A stretch of 44,449 nucleotides of DNA from Deltaproteobacteria bacterium (GTDB lineage: Bacteria; Desulfobacterota; Syntrophia; Syntrophales; Smithellaceae), in contig JAJFTS010000062.1 in the NCBI GenBank assembly GCA_021372815.1, positions 1 through 44,449 of the forward strand, given 5' to 3'. The notes beneath the pieces were generated by a model. The model made no database searches, was not told where the DNA came from, and saw only the letters and a list, made by a program, of their open reading frames with translations. Below, piece after piece: positions 1-7,623 of this stretch. Each line of letters opens with the position of its first letter. Within the stretch, counting starts at the first letter, position 1. A program made the translations under genes and the position numbers.

Positions 1-268
1 GTGGGAAGCCATTAAATATAGCTGCGATAGAGGATTCAAGAGTTTCTGCTTTGGACGGACAGAACCTGAAAATGAGGGACTTCGGCAATTTAAAAACGGA
101 TGGGGTGCGCGGGAATATTTTATCAAATATTATAAATATGATTTTCGGGACAATTCTTTCACCACCCGGTCCTCTTCCGTCAATCCTCTATATAAAAAAA
201 TATTCAAAACATTACCCGTCCCTGTTTTGAATATTCTGGGCAGATTTCTTTACCGCCATGCGGGTTGA
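1..268 (+). CDS. FemAB/GNAT-like transferase, C-terminal fragment (5' end outside window)
   Basis: An open frame enters from the left edge, with its first full codon at position 2, and stops at TGA 266-268, giving 88 residues. The fragment contains the phrase FCFGRTEPENEGLRQFKNGW followed by GA. A 'FGRS-like, GL, FK, WG' signature is typical of the last beta-strands of FemAB-type GNAT proteins found in exosortase-associated polysaccharide loci. That family transfers acyl or aminoacyl groups, but the substrate cannot be read from this tail. The stop is 202 bp before the carrier-protein gene, so the two may or may not share a transcript. It adds a further putative acyltransferase to the four downstream. 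Confidence 0.6.
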   Translation, partial: WEAIKYSCDRGFKSFCFGRTEPENEGLRQFKNGWGAREYFIKYYKYDFRDNSFTTRSSSVNPLYKKIFKTLPVPVLNILGRFLYRHAG

Positions 269-470
269 TAAAATAGTTATATGTAATTGCCGAATATTAT
301 TAGACAACAGTCTAATTTTATATTGCTGATAGTGCAAAAACTTTATTCAATAAATCATATTTTTTTATCACTCGAAAGACACCCATGTAATCGAGAGAGC
401 GGAGCTTTGTTTACAGGGATAAATGTCTATTAGCCAATAGAACTACGACTGATTATCATGAGGAGATAAA
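269..470 (+). other. Intergenic leader with a small dyad, before the carrier-protein gene
   Basis: This 202-bp AT-rich gap contains a perfect 7-bp dyad, ATTAGAC-AACA-GTCTAAT, at 299-316, followed by TTTTA. It could be a weak terminator for the upstream gene or an operator. I found no convincing sigma-70 or sigma-54 promoter. A strong ribosome site, GAGGAG, lies just upstream of the ATG at 471. Confidence 0.3.
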
Positions 471-725
471 ATGCTTGATAAAAAAGAAATCCGTTTGTTT
501 ATTCAAACAAAGATAATGAAGGAAGGTAATATTGATGATTTTAAAGATACCGACTCATTAATTGAAACCGGAATCATTGACTCTCTGGGAATACAAATAT
601 TATTAGCTTATCTTGAGAAAGCATATTCAATAAAAATAGCAGATGAAGAACTGACACCGGAAAACTTTGAAAACATAGATGCTATCTCGGTCCTAGTTCA
701 ATCAAAAACTACGGCAATTAGATAA
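471..725 (+). CDS. Acyl/peptidyl carrier protein
   Basis: This 84-residue acidic protein has the carrier-protein length and the phosphopantetheine attachment motif in GIIDSLGIQ, with Ser38 as the expected attachment site. It should carry an acyl or aminoacyl group as a thioester in the cytoplasm. The start is supported by a GAGGAG ribosome site about 6 bases upstream of the ATG. No phosphopantetheinyl transferase is encoded in the window, so one must act from elsewhere. Its neighbours include an adenylation enzyme (3641-5278) and an acyl-CoA-dehydrogenase-like flavoprotein (2474-3619). This makes it more likely to be a dedicated carrier for a modified amino acid or acyl group than the fatty-acid ACP. 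Confidence 0.85.
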   Translation: MLDKKEIRLFIQTKIMKEGNIDDFKDTDSLIETGIIDSLGIQILLAYLEKAYSIKIADEELTPENFENIDAISVLVQSKTTAIR

Positions 726-795
726 ATATGTTTCATGCAAACCAATTAAAAAAGAAAAAGTAGCATGATCCCCTTATTGAAAGTGTAAATTATTT

Positions 796-1422
796 ATGCT
801 TCAATATATCAAAATGCGTTTTTTTCATGTCATTGAATTTATGAACAGTAATAATTTCTTTTCTCTTTGGGGTGAGATTATATATTTTCAAAGAACCTGC
901 ATCCAGCTTGAAAAGGATTTAAAATATTTTTCACCAAGTAATATTTATACCCAACATACTGATTTAACAATTATTAAAATCGATTCCACAACCTTTTCTG
1001 AGAAGAAATTTATTCATAAATCTAAAGCGAGATATCTAAAAGCACTGCAATATCTCAAAAAAGGATATTCAGGTTACGGTATTGTTAGAAAAAATGAAGT
1101 TATTGGCGATATTTGGTGCTTTACCTGCCATAAGCCTCCTGATATTCACCCCGACCTCGTATTACTTAATATCAAGTGTACGCTTAATGAGTGCTATTTA
1201 TTCGATATGTACATTAGCCCACAAGAAAGGGGAAATAAGAACGTAGCAGCATATTTTGAAAGCATTGTTCTCAGCGACTTAAGCAAGAAAGGTTATGAAA
1301 AAGTATACGGCTACGTGTGGGCAGATAATGTGCCAGCGCTTTGGTTGCACAGAATTATTAAATGGAAAGAAAAAAGAAAACTAAAAATAAATCGCTTTCT
1401 CGGTTTTAAAAAAATATCGTAA
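796..1422 (+). CDS. GNAT-like acyltransferase
   Basis: This 208-residue protein has a C-terminal half resembling a GNAT fold. A strand YLFDMYISP is followed by ERGNKNVAAYFES, in the place of the acetyl-CoA pyrophosphate loop and helix, then by KVYGYVWADNVPALWLHR. The loop is not a perfect Q/R-x-x-G-x-G/A, so the donor may be a carrier-protein thioester rather than acetyl-CoA; that is inference. The ATG at 796 has no clear ribosome site, and ATG 814 is an alternative. It sits between the carrier-protein gene and the ureohydrolase gene. It is a candidate for moving the carrier-bound group onto a sugar or amine. Confidence 0.55.
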   Translation: MLQYIKMRFFHVIEFMNSNNFFSLWGEIIYFQRTCIQLEKDLKYFSPSNIYTQHTDLTIIKIDSTTFSEKKFIHKSKARYLKALQYLKKGYSGYGIVRKNEVIGDIWCFTCHKPPDIHPDLVLLNIKCTLNECYLFDMYISPQERGNKNVAAYFESIVLSDLSKKGYEKVYGYVWADNVPALWLHRIIKWKEKRKLKINRFLGFKKIS

Positions 1423-1477
1423 AAAAGCGAACAGTTTCGAATAAGAAATCCAAAATAATCTACGGGGTGGTGGTCAT

Positions 1478-2458
1478 ATGAAAAAAAAAGATGTTCCTAT
1501 GATTCCCAATCGAAAATCTTCATTACCGATCATTTACGGTAACACCCCTTCCTTCTTGGGAGTACCGGTTCTCGATATCAGTTCTTTGCACAAGAAATTA
1601 GATGTAATATTTATGGGTGTGCCATGGGAAGGTACAATTACATGGGGTTCTTTCTCAGGATGTGAGTTGGCCCCCCGTACAATCAGACATGCTTCAGCGC
1701 GCTATGGCGGTTTTTTACCAGAATATGAGCTGAATTTATTTGATCACCTTAGCATTGCAGATATTGGTGATATATCAGTTTTCCCTAATTCCCCGGTCAA
1801 GACAATGAAAAATATTTTAAAGGCTGCACAAGCTATTTATAAAAATGACAGCATACCTTTTGTACTTGGTGGCGACCATTCAATTAACCCCCCAATCATA
1901 GAAGCATTGAGTCAACATGCAGAAGGCAGTATCGGCATCGTTCATTTTGACGCCCATTTAGACAATGCCAAAGATTTTGGTCAAGATCAATTTGCCAGAT
2001 GCAGCCCTCTACACAGGATTGCTCAAAATCCAAAAGTAAGAAAGAAGAGCATTGTACAGATTGGTATTAGAGGTCCCAGAAATTCGCCGGCGCAGTTTGA
2101 ATACGCCAAACAGATGGGTGCAAAAGTCCTTCATATTGGGGAAATACGTAAGCGCGGGATGGAAGCGATTATCAACGATGCAATTAATATTGCCCACGAA
2201 AAAACTAAACAAGTCTATGTAACCATATGTAGCGATTGTATTGATGCGGCCTATAACCCCGGGGGACCGGCGGATTTTAATGGACTCTTTCCGTATGAAT
2301 TATTCACCTCACTCTATGAACTTGGGAAAACTGGCATAGCAGGACTCGATTATGTAGAAATTTACCCGCCTCAGGACCCCAATTCCTTTTCATCCCACCT
2401 TGCTTCCTTGGCTATTATTTATGCTTTGGTCGGCATGGCCGCTCGGAAAAAAGAATAA
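1478..2458 (+). CDS. Ureohydrolase (agmatinase/arginase family)
   Basis: At 326 residues this matches the agmatinase/arginase family, dimanganese enzymes that hydrolyse a guanidino group to an amine plus urea. Visible metal-site motifs are GGDHS (His134), DAHLD (Asp158, His160, Asp162) and the third motif region CSDCIDAAYNPGGP. In the canonical S-x-D-x-D third motif both aspartates bind metal. Here the first position is Cys251 and only the second, Asp253, is kept, which makes the metal site unusual. A GG-rich stretch precedes ATG 1478. The gene lies inside the carrier-protein module, 16 bp before the flavoprotein gene. A role on an arginine-derived intermediate, as with proclavaminate amidinohydrolase in clavulanate synthesis, is an inference. 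Confidence 0.8.
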   Translation: MKKKDVPMIPNRKSSLPIIYGNTPSFLGVPVLDISSLHKKLDVIFMGVPWEGTITWGSFSGCELAPRTIRHASARYGGFLPEYELNLFDHLSIADIGDISVFPNSPVKTMKNILKAAQAIYKNDSIPFVLGGDHSINPPIIEALSQHAEGSIGIVHFDAHLDNAKDFGQDQFARCSPLHRIAQNPKVRKKSIVQIGIRGPRNSPAQFEYAKQMGAKVLHIGEIRKRGMEAIINDAINIAHEKTKQVYVTICSDCIDAAYNPGGPADFNGLFPYELFTSLYELGKTGIAGLDYVEIYPPQDPNSFSSHLASLAIIYALVGMAARKKE

Positions 2459-2473
2459 AAAGAAGGCTGATAC

Positions 2474-3619
2474 GTGGATTTTTTACTCACTCAAGAACAA
2501 ACAAAGTTAAAAGAATCTGTAATTAACTTTGTGACTAAAACCCTAAATGAGGGTGCGCACGAGCGTCAAAATCGTGAAGATTTTTATCTTGAGGGATGGA
2601 AAAAATGTGCTGATTTTGGAATGCTCGGATTGCCCATGCCCAAAAAGTATGGTGGGTTGGAGATGGATCTGTTGGCCTGTGTGGGTGCCATGGAGGGATT
2701 CGGTTATGCATCGAAAGATTTCGGATTATTATTCTCTATCAACTCTCAAATCTGGACTTGCGAAGCTCCTATCTTAAGGTTTGGCACCGAGGAACAAAAA
2801 AATAAATACCTTGGAGGGTTAATCAGCGGCACTCTGATCGGCGGGCATGCCATAACCGAAGCGAACTCCGGCTCTGATGCTTTCAGTCTAACATGCAGAG
2901 CAAAAAGATCAGGAGATAAATATATTCTCAACGGCACTAAGATGTTCATTACGAATGCGCCTATTGCGGACATTCTCCTTGTCTTTGCCCGGACAGATGA
3001 AAGAAAAGGGTTTGCCGGCATTTCAGTTTTTATTGTCGAAAAAGGATTTGCCGGATTTTCCATTGGTAAACCATTAAAGATGATGGGATTAAGAGATTGC
3101 CCGCTTGGTGAAGTCATACTACAGGACTGCGACGTCCCCGTTGAAAATAGACTGGGGAAAGAAGGCGCGGGATCGGCCATATTCAATTCAGAAATGGAAC
3201 AAGAGAGAAGTTGCCTGTTTGCCACACATTTGGGCAGTATGGAAAAAATCCTGGAAGACTGCATCGAATACGCTAAAACACGCCATCAGTTTGGAAAACC
3301 TATCGGCAGCAATCAAGGCATTTCCCATAAAATCGCAGAAATGAAACTTCGCGTAGAAATGTCCCGCCTCATTTTATACAAAGTGGCGTGGATGAAAGCC
3401 AATGGCCTTCGGGCACCCATGGAATCCGCAATCGCCAAGTTGTATATAAGTGAAAGCTATGTGGCCACGTGTTTGGATGCTGTGCAAATTCATGGGGCAT
3501 ATGGTTATTCTACCGAATTTGGACTCGAAAGAAACCTCCGAGACGCAATTGGCGGAAAAATTTATTCAGGCACTTCAGAAATTCAAAGAAACATCATTGC
3601 AACATTCCTTGGTCTTTAA
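2474..3619 (+). CDS. Acyl-CoA-dehydrogenase-family flavoprotein, possibly acting on a carrier-bound substrate
   Basis: At 381 residues this has full acyl-CoA dehydrogenase length. Motifs include ITEANSGSDA (flavin-binding region), RHQFGKPIG and the C-terminal IYSGTSEIQRN. The medium-chain enzyme's catalytic Glu in 'YEGT' is Ser365 here. However, Glu244 in EMEQERSC aligns by eye with the base used by isovaleryl-CoA dehydrogenase and by prolyl-carrier-protein dehydrogenases. It is therefore likely active as an FAD-dependent alpha,beta-dehydrogenase. GTG 2474 is chosen because GAAGG lies just upstream. The adjacent adenylation and carrier-protein genes suggest the substrate is an aminoacyl or acyl group on the carrier protein; this is by analogy with pyrrolyl-carrier-protein synthesis. 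Confidence 0.85.
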   Translation: MDFLLTQEQTKLKESVINFVTKTLNEGAHERQNREDFYLEGWKKCADFGMLGLPMPKKYGGLEMDLLACVGAMEGFGYASKDFGLLFSINSQIWTCEAPILRFGTEEQKNKYLGGLISGTLIGGHAITEANSGSDAFSLTCRAKRSGDKYILNGTKMFITNAPIADILLVFARTDERKGFAGISVFIVEKGFAGFSIGKPLKMMGLRDCPLGEVILQDCDVPVENRLGKEGAGSAIFNSEMEQERSCLFATHLGSMEKILEDCIEYAKTRHQFGKPIGSNQGISHKIAEMKLRVEMSRLILYKVAWMKANGLRAPMESAIAKLYISESYVATCLDAVQIHGAYGYSTEFGLERNLRDAIGGKIYSGTSEIQRNIIATFLGL

Positions 3620-3640
3620 TTTTATCATAAAGAATAGTTT

Positions 3641-5278
3641 ATGTTCGTTTACCTACTTCAACATCTGTTAACAAATACAGCCCGCCACTATCCTGACAAA
3701 GAAGCTGTTGTTTTTAAAAACGACGCCATAACCTATTCCGTTCTGGAAGAAAGAAGCAGTCAGCTTGCTGCTGCTTTATCTCGATCCGGCGTTAAGACGG
3801 GAGATCGTGTCGGCGTTATGCTCAACAAATCAATTGAAGCGATCACCAGTATTTTTGGCATATTGAAAACAGGGGCTATATATGTACCTGTTGATGCGCG
3901 CACACCTGTAAGCAGAGTGCAATACATAATAAAGAACTGCGATATTAAGCATTTAATTTCATCGTCAACAGCTGTTAAAGCCATTATAAATGATGCCGGT
4001 GATGATTCTCCGCTGAGGCATATTATGCTCGTTGATTCCAAGGGAGACACAGATGATAATGAAATAAGCAATATTTCGATACTTTCATTTGAAACGGCGT
4101 TAAGTGACCCAAAAGAAATACCCTTTCAATCAAACATTACAGATGTTAGCCCTGCCTATATTTTACATACTTCCGGATCAACCGGAGTACCTAAAGGGGT
4201 GGTTATTTCACATCTGAATGCGCTTGCCTTCATTAATATGGCGGCGGAATTTTTTAATATTGAATCAAAAGACAGGATGTGCAACGTCGCACCTTTACAC
4301 TTTGACCTCTCCGTGTTTGATATTTTTGTTGCTTTCAGACAGGGTGCTACACTCGTTTTGACACCCGAATACCTCACGACCTTTCCCGTCAAATTAGCTG
4401 AATATATTTCCAAGCAGAGAATCACCGTTTGGAATTCTGTTGCTTCTCTTCTGTCTATGTTGGCAGAAAAGGGCACGCTTGAGAAATATCCATTTGATGC
4501 TCTGCGAATCGTTCACTTTTCCGGCGACATCCTGCCGGTTAAGTATCTCAGGCATTTGAAGAAATATATGAATAACGCGGAATTTTATAATATCTATGGA
4601 CAGACCGAAGCCAACTCTTCGATGTACTATCAGGTAAAAGACATTCAGGACGATCAATGGATAATTCCAATTGGAAAAGCTTTTCCCAACTTTGAAGTCT
4701 TCATTTTGGATGAAAATGGCCATGCGCAAAGCACGCCGGGTTATGAAGGTGAACTCTATGTGAAAGCAGCCACTATTGCTTTGGGATACTGGCGCAATGA
4801 AAAGGAAACAAGCGAGAAATTTGTATCTGATCCGCGCGATCACTCCACAATCAACCGGTGCTACAAAACAGGTGACATTGTCCGTATTGATGAAGATGGT
4901 AACTTTATTTTTATCGGTCGAAAAGATCACATGATTAAAAGCAGGGGGTATCGAATCGAGCTGGCAGAAATCGAAGCAACACTCAACAGCCATCCCCTTA
5001 TCAGGCAGGCCGTTGTCACTGCGGTTCCGGACATAATAATCGGGAACAGACTTATCGGCCATGTATCATTGATCAACGATGGCGAATTGACCGAAAATGA
5101 TATTTCCGTTTTCTGCAGTCGTTTCTTGCCGAAATATATGGTGCCGGAAGTTTTTATATTCCATGACAGTCTCCCAGTAATTTCTACCGGTAAGATTGAC
5201 AGAAAGGTATTAGAAAAACAATTTTTTGAAAAACTAAAAGTTAATTCAGATAATCTTGTCGAAAGAGACATACAATAA
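3641..5278 (+). CDS. Stand-alone adenylation enzyme (amino-acid-type AMP-forming ligase)
   Basis: This 545-residue ANL-superfamily enzyme contains core A3 (LHTSGSTGVPKG, 175-186), A5 (NIYGQTEA), A7 (YKTGD), A8 (GRKDHMIKSRGYRIELAEIE) and A10 (STGKIDRK, with catalytic Lys518). Asp222 occupies the place that binds the alpha-amino group in amino-acid adenylation domains (GrsA Asp235), which argues against a fatty-acyl ligase. Aligned by eye, the ten specificity positions read D-L-F-N-H-S-I-S-S-K. The start resembles prolyl-AMP ligases (D-L-L) and cysteine domains (D-L-F-N), but the whole code matches nothing I know. No condensation or carrier domain is fused, so it probably loads the carrier protein at 471. 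It begins 21 bp after the flavoprotein gene. Confidence 0.82.
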   Translation: MFVYLLQHLLTNTARHYPDKEAVVFKNDAITYSVLEERSSQLAAALSRSGVKTGDRVGVMLNKSIEAITSIFGILKTGAIYVPVDARTPVSRVQYIIKNCDIKHLISSSTAVKAIINDAGDDSPLRHIMLVDSKGDTDDNEISNISILSFETALSDPKEIPFQSNITDVSPAYILHTSGSTGVPKGVVISHLNALAFINMAAEFFNIESKDRMCNVAPLHFDLSVFDIFVAFRQGATLVLTPEYLTTFPVKLAEYISKQRITVWNSVASLLSMLAEKGTLEKYPFDALRIVHFSGDILPVKYLRHLKKYMNNAEFYNIYGQTEANSSMYYQVKDIQDDQWIIPIGKAFPNFEVFILDENGHAQSTPGYEGELYVKAATIALGYWRNEKETSEKFVSDPRDHSTINRCYKTGDIVRIDEDGNFIFIGRKDHMIKSRGYRIELAEIEATLNSHPLIRQAVVTAVPDIIIGNRLIGHVSLINDGELTENDISVFCSRFLPKYMVPEVFIFHDSLPVISTGKIDRKVLEKQFFEKLKVNSDNLVERDIQ

Positions 5279-5283
5279 ATGAC

Positions 5284-5312
5284 TTTCTGACTGCATATCA
5301 GAAATGTATTTT
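5284..5312 (+). terminator. Weak possible intrinsic terminator after the adenylation gene
   Basis: A 7-bp stem, TTTCTGA (5284-5290) with TCAGAAA (5298-5304), has a 7-base loop and is followed within a few bases by a T-run. The stem is AT-rich and short, so termination may be partial. It lies 5 bp after the stop of the adenylation gene, where the tight gene packing is interrupted. Confidence 0.35.
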
Positions 5313-5503
5313 TTGTATGAAGTGAAACTCCGCGTGGCAAGCCACGGGGCACTCTGCAAAGAATTTAGTAGATGCGGATGTTGTTGAAGTGTTGAAAGAC
5401 CGATCGGTTTTGAGACCATTGCCAAATCGGATATTCCGGCGATAAGGTCTCACCATCTTTCCGTAATCTTCATAACCAACCTCCATTCATTTTTAGGATA
5501 AAA
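5313..5503. other. Intergenic segment with a palindrome; possible gene or element remnant
   Basis: This gap has a higher G+C feel than its surroundings. It holds the hairpin CGTGGC-AA-GCCACG (5333-5346). On the minus strand a GGAGG ribosome-like site is followed by a short open frame (5298-5486, 62 codons) with no recognisable motif. It may be a remnant of an inserted element or repeat. The real downstream gene has its own site (TTTTAGGA) before ATG 5504. Confidence 0.25.
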
Positions 5504-7612
5504 ATGTTGTCTGCTACCCCTTTTGCCTTCTTAAAGCCCTTCATTCCCAGGCGTACGCAAATCGCAATTCGCAGGATGCTGATAAACTGGATATCATTAC
5601 ATTATAAAAATGTTTGGCCGATAGATCCGACCTCGGCAACCCCACCGGATGGTTGGCAAGGCTGGCCGGATAATAAAAAATTTGCTTTAATTCTGACACA
5701 TGACGTCGATACACAGAAAGGCCATGATAATTGCCTGCGGTTAGCTGAAATAGACAAACGTTCAGGGTTTCGCTCTTCATTTAACTTTGTCGCGGAGGAT
5801 TATAAGTTATCTGATAAATTAATGGATGATTTGAGATCTGATGGATTTGAGATAGGTTCTCATAGTATTAGTCATAGAAATCCATTCATGTCAAAGGAGA
5901 CCTTTAAGAAAACAGTTGCGAAAATAAATAAATATTTAAAAGATTGGAATGCCGTAGGATTCAGATCACCAAGCATGTATCATAATCTGGATTGGCTGCA
6001 TGATCTGGACATTCAATACGACGCTTCCACCTTCGATACGGACCCTTTTGAACCTCAATCAGACGGCATGGGAACCATATTTCCCTTCTGGGTTGCCGGC
6101 AATAACGGCCGACCGGGCTATGTTGAACTGCCCTATACCCTCCCCCAGGATTTTCTGCTCTACATCCTGATGCGCCAGAAGAATATTGATATCTGGAAAC
6201 AGAAGTTGGATTGGATTGTACAGCAGGGCGGTATGGCCCTGTTCATCAGTCACCCCGATTATATGAATTTCAACGGCAGCAATAGTCCTGAGAAATATCC
6301 GATGCAATATTATGAAGTTTTTCTGACATACATTAAAACAAAATATAAGGATCAGTACTGGCATGTTTTGCCCAAAGACCTGGCCAGATTTTGGGCGGCA
6401 AACTATCGGCTTAAAGAAAATATCAACAGAAAACGCAGGCACATCTGTATGCTCGCCTATTCCTTTTATGAAACGGATAACAGGATTATGCGTTATGCGG
6501 ATGCACTGGCTAATCGCGGCGATATCGTTGATGTAATCGCTTTAAGGGACGAAAAGGCGCCAGAATATGAAATCCTCAAAAATGTCAACGTTTATCGCAT
6601 ACAAAAACGGAAAATTAATGAAAAATACAAAATAACTTATTTATACAGATTAATAGTTTTTTTATTTAAATCATCATTATTTATAACAGGCAAACAATTA
6701 AAACATCCCTACGATCTGATTCATGTTCATTCTGTACCGGATTTTGAAGTTTTCGCGGCATTGATACCGAAACTTCAAGGCGGATCAATCATCCTGGATA
6801 TTCATGATATAGTTCCGGAATTTTATGCCAGCAAATTTCCCGGCAGTAAAGAAAGCTTTTTTTTCAAAGCTCTGGTTAAAGTAGAACAACTTTCAATACG
6901 ATTCTCCGACCACGTTATTATTTCCAATCATCTTTGGCATAAAACACTGACCTCACGCTCAGTCAACGAAAGCAAATGCACCACCGTCATGAATTACCCC
7001 GACGAGGCCATTTTTTATCAGCGTCCGAGAACCAGACAAGACAACAAATTTATCATGCTTTATCCCGGAACACTGGGCTGGCATCAGGGTCTGGATATTG
7101 CCGTCAGAGCCTTTGCATTAATTAAAGACAAGGCGCCGCAGGCCGAATTGCACATTTACGGACGCGGGCCGGAAAGAGACAATCTGGCCGCTCTCATCGC
7201 AGAACTTAACCTGAATGACAAGGTTTTCATCCAGGACCCGCTGCCGATCAATGAAATTGCGGAAGTTATGGGCAACGCGGATGTGGGAATTGTACCCAAA
7301 AAAAATGATCCTTTCGGTGGAGAAGCCTTCAGCACCAAGATACTCGAATTTATGTCCCTGGGCATACCGGTAATTGTTTCCGGAACAATAATTGACAGAT
7401 ATTATTTTGACGATTCTGTCGTAAAATTCTTCACTCCTGATGATGTGGATGATTTAGCACAATCTATGCTTACTCTTTTGCAGAGCAAGAAAATGCGGGA
7501 CACTTTCCGGGATAATGCGCTTTGTTTTGTCGAAAATTATCGCTGGTCTAAAAAGAAAAATGAATACTTTAATCTGGTTGATTCATTGATTAATCAGCAC
7601 GAAAAGACTTAA
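5504..7612 (+). CDS. Fusion of polysaccharide deacetylase (NodB-like) and GT4 glycosyltransferase
   Basis: This 702-residue protein combines two enzymes. Residues ~60-310 form a NodB/CE4-type deacetylase, with the metal and base motif THDVD (65-69) and GSHSISH (His120, His124), followed by a conserved FRSPSM strand. Residues ~325-700 form a GT4 glycosyltransferase of GT-B fold. The acceptor-side part has an LIHVHS strand. The donor-binding part includes LYPGTLGWHQGLD, the helix phrase HIYGRGPERDNL and the E-x7-E region GGEAFSTKILEFMSLGIPV. It probably transfers a sugar and removes an N-acetyl group in the same pathway. No signal peptide is seen, so it should be cytoplasmic. A TTTTAGGA ribosome site supports ATG 5504. 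Confidence 0.85.
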   Translation: MLSATPFAFLKPFIPRRTQIAIRRMLINWISLHYKNVWPIDPTSATPPDGWQGWPDNKKFALILTHDVDTQKGHDNCLRLAEIDKRSGFRSSFNFVAEDYKLSDKLMDDLRSDGFEIGSHSISHRNPFMSKETFKKTVAKINKYLKDWNAVGFRSPSMYHNLDWLHDLDIQYDASTFDTDPFEPQSDGMGTIFPFWVAGNNGRPGYVELPYTLPQDFLLYILMRQKNIDIWKQKLDWIVQQGGMALFISHPDYMNFNGSNSPEKYPMQYYEVFLTYIKTKYKDQYWHVLPKDLARFWAANYRLKENINRKRRHICMLAYSFYETDNRIMRYADALANRGDIVDVIALRDEKAPEYEILKNVNVYRIQKRKINEKYKITYLYRLIVFLFKSSLFITGKQLKHPYDLIHVHSVPDFEVFAALIPKLQGGSIILDIHDIVPEFYASKFPGSKESFFFKALVKVEQLSIRFSDHVIISNHLWHKTLTSRSVNESKCTTVMNYPDEAIFYQRPRTRQDNKFIMLYPGTLGWHQGLDIAVRAFALIKDKAPQAELHIYGRGPERDNLAALIAELNLNDKVFIQDPLPINEIAEVMGNADVGIVPKKNDPFGGEAFSTKILEFMSLGIPVIVSGTIIDRYYFDDSVVKFFTPDDVDDLAQSMLTLLQSKKMRDTFRDNALCFVENYRWSKKKNEYFNLVDSLINQHEKT

Positions 7613-7623
7613 GCAATAAAATC

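Noticed and set aside
269-470. Sigma-54 promoter or c-di-GMP riboswitch in front of the carrier-protein module
   Set aside because: No GG-N10-GC pair and no GCAAACC or tetraloop-receptor elements are present.
2746-3264. 172-codon minus-strand open frame inside the flavoprotein gene
   Set aside because: It is antisense to a clearly coding acyl-CoA-dehydrogenase-family gene and its composition is typical of a shadow frame.
4394-5062. 222-codon minus-strand open frame inside the adenylation gene
   Set aside because: It lies opposite a gene with complete ANL motifs, has no ribosome site, and shows no recognisable domain.
3641-5278. Ordinary long-chain fatty acyl-CoA ligase
   Set aside because: The Asp at the alpha-amino-binding position and the closeness to prolyl-type stand-alone adenylation enzymes favour an amino-acid substrate.
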